A stretch of 10,455 nucleotides of DNA, taken from Peptococcaceae bacterium. GTDB lineage: Bacteria; Bacillota; Peptococcia; Peptococcales; Peptococcaceae. The stretch spans positions 1 to 10,455 of the forward strand of contig JAFXJE010000146.1 of assembly GCA_017532485.1 (NCBI GenBank). The letters run 5' to 3'. The position numbers were made by a program, and so were the translations under genes. Shown here piece by piece: positions 7,578 through 10,455 of the stretch; position 1 is the stretch's first letter, and each line of letters opens with the position of its first letter. The notes beneath the pieces were generated by a model, which was not told the origin of the DNA, did not search any database, and was given only the letters and a program-made list of their open reading frames with translations.

Positions 7578-7578
7578 T
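7561..7578. promoter_or_regulatory. ARG box 1 (ArgR operator), overlapping the argC -35
   Basis: TATGTATTTTTATGCAAT fits the 18-bp ARG box pattern WNTGNATWWWWATNCANW at every position, with half-sites TGTAT and ATGCA. It covers the -35 element of the argC promoter. ArgR hexamers bound with arginine are known to recognise such boxes in pairs. Confidence 0.85.
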
Positions 7579-7587
7579 AAATTTTAT

Positions 7588-7615
7588 TTGATTTTTTATC
7601 AGATTTCTTTATAAT
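7588..7615 (+). promoter_or_regulatory. Sigma-A promoter of cinA
   Basis: TTGATT (7588-7593, 4/6) is followed after 16 bases by a perfect TATAAT (7610-7615). Transcription would start near 7622, with a leader of about 17 bases. It lies back to back with the argC promoter, only 10 bases from ARG box 1. Confidence 0.75.
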
Positions 7616-7638
7616 TTAACGATAAGAGGTGAGAGTAA

Positions 7639-8118
7639 ATGGCAAAAGCTTTAGTAGATTATTTACTGGAACGGAAGTTAACGATTTCCTGTGCAGAAAG
7701 CTGTACTGGTGGACAGATTGCGGCGGCGATTACAGCTGTGTCGGGCTGTTCGGCAGTATTTCCGGGTGGTGTCTGTACTTATTCGGAGGAAATGAAAATA
7801 AAAATGCTGGGTGTGAAACGCGAAACTTTGGATACATATGGTGTAGTCTCGCCCCAAACGGCACTGGAGATGGCGCGTGGTGTCCGCAGCTTGACTGGCA
7901 GCGACATAGCTGTGGCAACTACAGGCATAGCAGGTCCTAGTGGTGGTACGGCTGAGCAGCCGGTAGGTACGGTTTGCATAGCGATTGTGCGAGATGAGGA
8001 TGAATATGCTTGGTGCGAGAATTTTGCAGCTGGGGAAGAAGCAGCACGCACAGAGATACAGCGACGTGCTGTACGGAGAGTGTTAGAGGAAGTAATGAAT
8101 CAGCTTGAAAAGGCGTAG
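7639..8118 (+). CDS. pncC: Stand-alone CinA C-terminal domain protein, nicotinamide-nucleotide amidase
   Basis: This family hydrolyses nicotinamide mononucleotide to nicotinate mononucleotide and ammonia, recycling a by-product of NAD use such as that of DNA ligase. The 159-residue protein contains only the C-terminal CinA domain, as in the YgaD/PncC group; the N-terminal MoCF-like domain of full CinA is absent. Conserved blocks are AESCTGG (19-25, Ser21 a likely catalytic residue), FPGGVCTYSEEMK (41-53), GVVSPQTALEMARG (68-81) and TTGIAGPSGGT followed by PVGTV (94-112). ATG 7639 is preceded by AAGAGGTGAG (7624-7633), a good ribosome site. It is a single-gene unit with its own promoter and a shared terminator, transcribed away from argC. 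The CinA name comes from competence-inducible full-length relatives; a competence role is not implied here. Confidence 0.93.
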   Translation: MAKALVDYLLERKLTISCAESCTGGQIAAAITAVSGCSAVFPGGVCTYSEEMKIKMLGVKRETLDTYGVVSPQTALEMARGVRSLTGSDIAVATTGIAGPSGGTAEQPVGTVCIAIVRDEDEYAWCENFAAGEEAARTEIQRRAVRRVLEEVMNQLEKA

Positions 8119-8156
8119 GGTATGAGGTAAGGAGAATGGGTTCGTTTGCAAAAAAT

Positions 8157-8197
8157 AAGACAGCCTGCTCGCTAATTATAGTCGAGCAGGCTGTCTT
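8157..8197. terminator. Bidirectional terminator between cinA and the radical SAM gene
   Basis: AAGACAGCCTGCTCG (8157-8171) pairs perfectly with CGAGCAGGCTGTCTT (8183-8197) around an 11-base loop. On the plus strand a T-rich stretch follows; on the minus strand the stem is followed by TATTTTTT. It lies between two convergent stop codons (8118 and 8211) and probably ends both transcripts. Confidence 0.92.
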
Positions 8198-8210
8198 TAT
8201 ATTCTTTTAA

Positions 8211-9587
8211 TTAGCCTTCTAAGGCTTGTTTTACTTTTAGATAAATTGCACACTCGATACGCTTTTTCTGTAAGGTGCAGCCACGGTCATATGGAGTGTG
8301 GATATCCCCACCGTAACGAATGTTGTTGGCATGGCAGCCACCACTGCAATAAAATCTTGCCCAGCAGCTCATGCAACGTTCTTTGCTTAAAACATTGGCT
8401 TCTTGGAAAGTTTTGGCGATTTCAGGTTTGACGATACCTGTATCAACAGTACCCATTTTGTATTCTTCTTCACCGACAAATTGGTGGCAAGGGTAGAGGT
8501 CACCTTCAGGGCTTACTGCAAGATAGTCGTGCCCTGAACCACAGCCGGAGAGACGTTTTGGTAAGCATGGACCACCGTCCAAATCAATGTTGAAGTGGAA
8601 GAAGTTGTATGGTTTGCCCTCTTTTCGGCAAGCTAAATAATGGCGTGCTAAATTTTCGTATTCGCGACAAAGAGGAGCTAAATCTTCATCGGTCAGAGCA
8701 TAGTCAAATTCAGCTGGAGCAACCACAGGTTCAACGGATAATTCGCGGAAACCTAATTCAGCCATGTGGGCTACATCGGCAGCAAAGTCCAAATTGTGGT
8801 GGGTATAAGTACCACGCAAATAGTAGTCTTCGTGCTGACGAGAGTTAGTAAAGTTTAAGAAATTGTTCAAAATACTGTCATAAGAACCACTGCCATTTGG
8901 GAATTGACGCATCCGGTCATTTGTTTCTTTGCGACCGTCTAAGCTCAGAACAGCACTGATACCTTCGTCATTTAAGAATTTTTGGACTTCTTCATTTAGG
9001 AGGACACCATTGGTAGTCAAGGTGAATTTGAAAATTTTATTATGCAATTTACCTTGTTCCTTGCCGTAAGCTACCAATTCTTTGCAAACATCGAAGTTTA
9101 AGAGTGGCTCACCACCGAAAAAGTCCACTTCGATATGTTGACGATGCTTGGAGGATTGGATTAAGAAGTCCAAAGCTTTTTTACCTGTTTCCAAGCTCAT
9201 CAAGGAGCGCTCACCACCGTAAGCACCAGTATCGGCAAAGCAATAGCCACAACGCAAGTTGCAATCGTGTGCCATGTGTAAGCAAAGAGCTTTAACGATA
9301 GGCTCGGTGTGAGGCTGGTAATTTTGTAATTCATGGTCATCAGTAAATAATTGACCTTTGTTCATCAATTCAGAAACTTCATCGATGACAGCCACAGCAT
9401 CTGCGTAGCCGTATTGACCCAGCATCAATTCAAAAGCTGTTTCTAAAGGATTGACAGCCAAATAGTCTAAGAAATCCCAAGTAGGCTGGTCGATAACATG
9501 GATAGAGCCACTGTTAATATCTAATAAAATCATTAAATCATCAAAACGGAAACGATGAATACGGTTAAAATCTAAATTGTTTTCCAT
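8211..9587 (-). CDS. Radical SAM/SPASM peptide maturase, SCIFF-maturase (CteB) type
   Basis: Enzymes of this type use S-adenosylmethionine and iron-sulfur clusters to form cysteine-to-alpha-carbon thioether links in a cysteine-rich ribosomal peptide. The protein has 458 residues. Residues 1-95 look like a PqqD-type RiPP recognition element. The radical SAM core has Cys109, Cys113 and Cys116 (CxxxCxxC), DFFGGEPLLNF (155-165), TLTTNGVLL (189-197) and VLSLDGRKETNDRMR (213-227). The SPASM region shows the complete seven-cysteine pattern: Cys349, GDLYPC (Cys367), Cys405-x2-Cys408-x5-Cys414-x3-Cys418, and Cys437; Cys341 is extra. VEPVVAPAEFDYAL and LSGCGSGHDYLAVSPEGDLYPCHQF closely recall SCIFF maturases. 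AAGGAG stands ten bases before ATG 9587. No Cys-rich precursor lies beside it, unlike the usual clostridial layout. The class is certain; the SCIFF assignment is from remembered family sequence and is less sure. Confidence 0.88.
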   Translation of the reverse strand: MENNLDFNRIHRFRFDDLMILLDINSGSIHVIDQPTWDFLDYLAVNPLETAFELMLGQYGYADAVAVIDEVSELMNKGQLFTDDHELQNYQPHTEPIVKALCLHMAHDCNLRCGYCFADTGAYGGERSLMSLETGKKALDFLIQSSKHRQHIEVDFFGGEPLLNFDVCKELVAYGKEQGKLHNKIFKFTLTTNGVLLNEEVQKFLNDEGISAVLSLDGRKETNDRMRQFPNGSGSYDSILNNFLNFTNSRQHEDYYLRGTYTHHNLDFAADVAHMAELGFRELSVEPVVAPAEFDYALTDEDLAPLCREYENLARHYLACRKEGKPYNFFHFNIDLDGGPCLPKRLSGCGSGHDYLAVSPEGDLYPCHQFVGEEEYKMGTVDTGIVKPEIAKTFQEANVLSKERCMSCWARFYCSGGCHANNIRYGGDIHTPYDRGCTLQKKRIECAIYLKVKQALEG

Positions 9588-9622
9588 AATGCCTTATCTC
9601 CTTAATAGTATGTACTCATATC

Positions 9623-9651
9623 ATTTTATTTTTTTTCAGATAATTCGTCAA
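9623..9651 (-). promoter_or_regulatory. Sigma-A promoter of the radical SAM gene
   Basis: On the minus strand TTGACG (9646-9651, 5/6) is followed after 17 bases by TAAAAT (9623-9628, 5/6); the spacer contains an A-tract. Transcription would start near 9616, about 29 bases before the ATG. Confidence 0.8.
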
Positions 9652-9670
9652 GCTATTCATAAAGAGTTCT

Positions 9671-9718
9671 TAACATTTCCTTGTGAATATGCTGACCACA
9701 AAAAGAGGAAAAATGTTA
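9671..9718. repeat. Nested inverted repeats across the htrA promoter, candidate operator
   Basis: TAACATTT (9671-9678) is an exact inverted copy of AAATGTTA (9711-9718). Inside it, TTGTG (9681-9685) is inverted as CACAA (9697-9701). The two dyads have centres about 3.5 bases apart. They enclose the htrA -35 region and touch its -10. A regulator site is an inference; chance pairing in AT-rich DNA is possible. Confidence 0.4.
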
Positions 9719-9722
9719 TAAT
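9692..9722 (+). promoter_or_regulatory. Promoter of the htrA-like gene, extended -10 type
   Basis: A perfect -10 TATAAT (9717-9722) carries the TGn extension (TG at 9714-9715). The best -35 candidate, CTGACC (9692-9697), is at a long 19-base spacing, so the promoter probably relies on the extended -10. Transcription would start near 9729, about 50 bases before the TTG start codon. Confidence 0.75.
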
Positions 9723-9736
9723 AAAATTATAAAAAA

Positions 9737-9756
9737 GCGAATACTAATAGCGAATA
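9737..9756 (+). repeat. Short direct repeat in the htrA leader
   Basis: GCGAATA occurs at 9737-9743 and again at 9750-9756, a 13-base period, just downstream of the predicted htrA transcription start. It could be a regulator site or a leader element; at this length it may also be chance. Confidence 0.35.
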
Positions 9757-9778
9757 GTCTGTCTAGGAGGGAAAATAA

Positions 9779-10455
9779 TTGGAACAAGAAAATTATGGTT
9801 ATGATAGAGAAAATCGTGCTGCAGAGGCAGAGGAAAAAATGAAGGCGGCGGTTAACTACAGTACTGAACCGAAAAAGAAAAAAGGCTCAAAAGCAATTGC
9901 TGGCTTGTTGCTGAGTTCTTTTATCGGTGGTATTGTGGGTGGTGTTGTCGGGATGAATTTAGCAACTCCCAATAATACTCTAACTATTCCTCGAGGCAGT
10001 GCACCTATAGAAGTGGTCGCAGGAGATATTTCGCCAGTAGTGGCAATTGCCGAGGTGGTTAGTCCATCAATAGTAGGGATTAAGACTTATGGCATGGTGC
10101 AAGATTGGTTTGGGCGCCAATATACCAGTCAGTTAGGTGGTGGTTCTGGTATTATTTTTCGGAACGACGGCTATATTATTACCAATAATCATGTAGTAGC
10201 GGGAGCAACGGGGATTGAAGTGAGCCTGTATAATGGGGAAAGCTATCAGGCTGAAATTATTGGGGTTGACTCGGCTACGGATTTGGCAGTAATTAAGATT
10301 GAAGCACCTGATTTGGCAGCAGCAGTTTTGGGTGACTCTGATGAACTGCGTATTGGCGAGTTGGCTGTAGCTATCGGTAATCCATTGGGTTATAGTAATA
10401 CTGTGACCAGTGGAATTATCAGTGGGTTAAATCGCCAAAGTATGAGTGGCTATGA
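9779..10455 (+). CDS. HtrA/DegP-like membrane-anchored serine protease, 3'-truncated by the window edge
   Basis: This is an S1C (trypsin-like) protease of the HtrA/DegP family, expected to degrade or process misfolded proteins outside the cytoplasmic membrane. The 225 visible residues comprise a charged cytoplasmic tail (1-38, ending EPKKKKGSK), one glycine-rich membrane anchor at about 39-61, a linker, and the first part of the protease domain from about 90. The catalytic His138 is in IITNNHVVAGA and the catalytic Asp168 in SATDLAVIK; GELAVAIGNPLG (193-204) and TVTSGIISGLNR (208-219) are typical. The catalytic Ser (GNSGGPL) and any PDZ domain lie beyond the edge. TTG 9779 is chosen because AGGAGG (9765-9770) lies eight bases before it. 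An in-frame ATG at 9839 with AGAGG nearby would shorten the tail by 20 residues and is a real alternative. It is transcribed divergently from the radical SAM gene. Confidence 0.92.
   Translation, partial: MEQENYGYDRENRAAEAEEKMKAAVNYSTEPKKKKGSKAIAGLLLSSFIGGIVGGVVGMNLATPNNTLTIPRGSAPIEVVAGDISPVVAIAEVVSPSIVGIKTYGMVQDWFGRQYTSQLGGGSGIIFRNDGYIITNNHVVAGATGIEVSLYNGESYQAEIIGVDSATDLAVIKIEAPDLAAAVLGDSDELRIGELAVAIGNPLGYSNTVTSGIISGLNRQSMSGY

Noticed and set aside
8136..8210. A 25-codon reading frame (start MGSFAKNKTACS) directly after cinA, with GGAG just before its ATG.
   Set aside because: The GGAG is only one base from the ATG, too close for initiation, and most of the frame is the terminator hairpin. 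It has only one Cys, so it is not a missing SCIFF peptide.
9681..9701. A Rex-like redox operator, suggested by the half-site TTGTGAA and the inverted CACAA.
   Set aside because: Rex sites span 18 bp with a TTCACAA right half; this dyad spans 21 bp and its right half is CCACAA, so only one half fits.

Overview
The window reads as an ordinary chromosomal stretch of a low-to-moderate GC Bacillota bacterium, most likely Clostridia or Negativicutes. The evidence is AT-rich sigma-A promoters, strong AAGGAG/AGGAGG ribosome sites, U-tailed hairpin terminators, a bifunctional ArgJ, an arginine-sensitive type of ArgB, a Firmicutes-style chemoreceptor and a radical SAM enzyme of the SCIFF-maturase type. 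Nothing in it looks like a phage, an insertion sequence or a CRISPR array. The exact genus cannot be fixed from the sequence alone.

Layout, left to right. Positions 2-1177 (+) hold most of argG (argininosuccinate synthase), cut at its 5' end and closed by a strong terminator. A transmembrane methyl-accepting chemotaxis protein (1373-3085, +) follows with its own promoter region. It meets the arginine operon tail to tail at a shared bidirectional hairpin. The minus-strand operon argC-argJ-argB-argD runs from 7517 down to 3160 and takes glutamate to N-acetylornithine and on to ornithine by the acetyl-recycling route. Its promoter (around 7549-7577) is covered by two tandem ARG boxes, so ArgR repression by arginine is predicted. 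argF, argH and carAB are not in the window; argG, which acts two steps later, sits separately.

Back to back with argC is a stand-alone cinA/pncC gene (7639-8118, +), a nicotinamide-nucleotide amidase of NAD recycling. It converges on a minus-strand radical SAM/SPASM gene (8211-9587) through a second bidirectional terminator. This enzyme has an N-terminal RiPP-recognition-like region, the CxxxCxxC SAM cluster and a complete seven-cysteine SPASM set, and resembles the thioether-forming SCIFF maturase (CteB type). No cysteine-rich precursor peptide is encoded beside it or anywhere else in the non-coding gaps, which is the most intriguing point of the window. Divergent from it, an HtrA/DegP-like membrane-anchored serine protease starts at a TTG codon (9779) and runs off the right edge. 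The intergenic region between these two genes holds two good promoters, nested inverted repeats and a short direct repeat.

No wholly new system is evident. The points worth checking are the apparently orphan peptide maturase and its shared control region with htrA, the tandem ARG operator, an altered GNANA motif in ArgJ, and the unusual overlapping start arrangement of the chemoreceptor.
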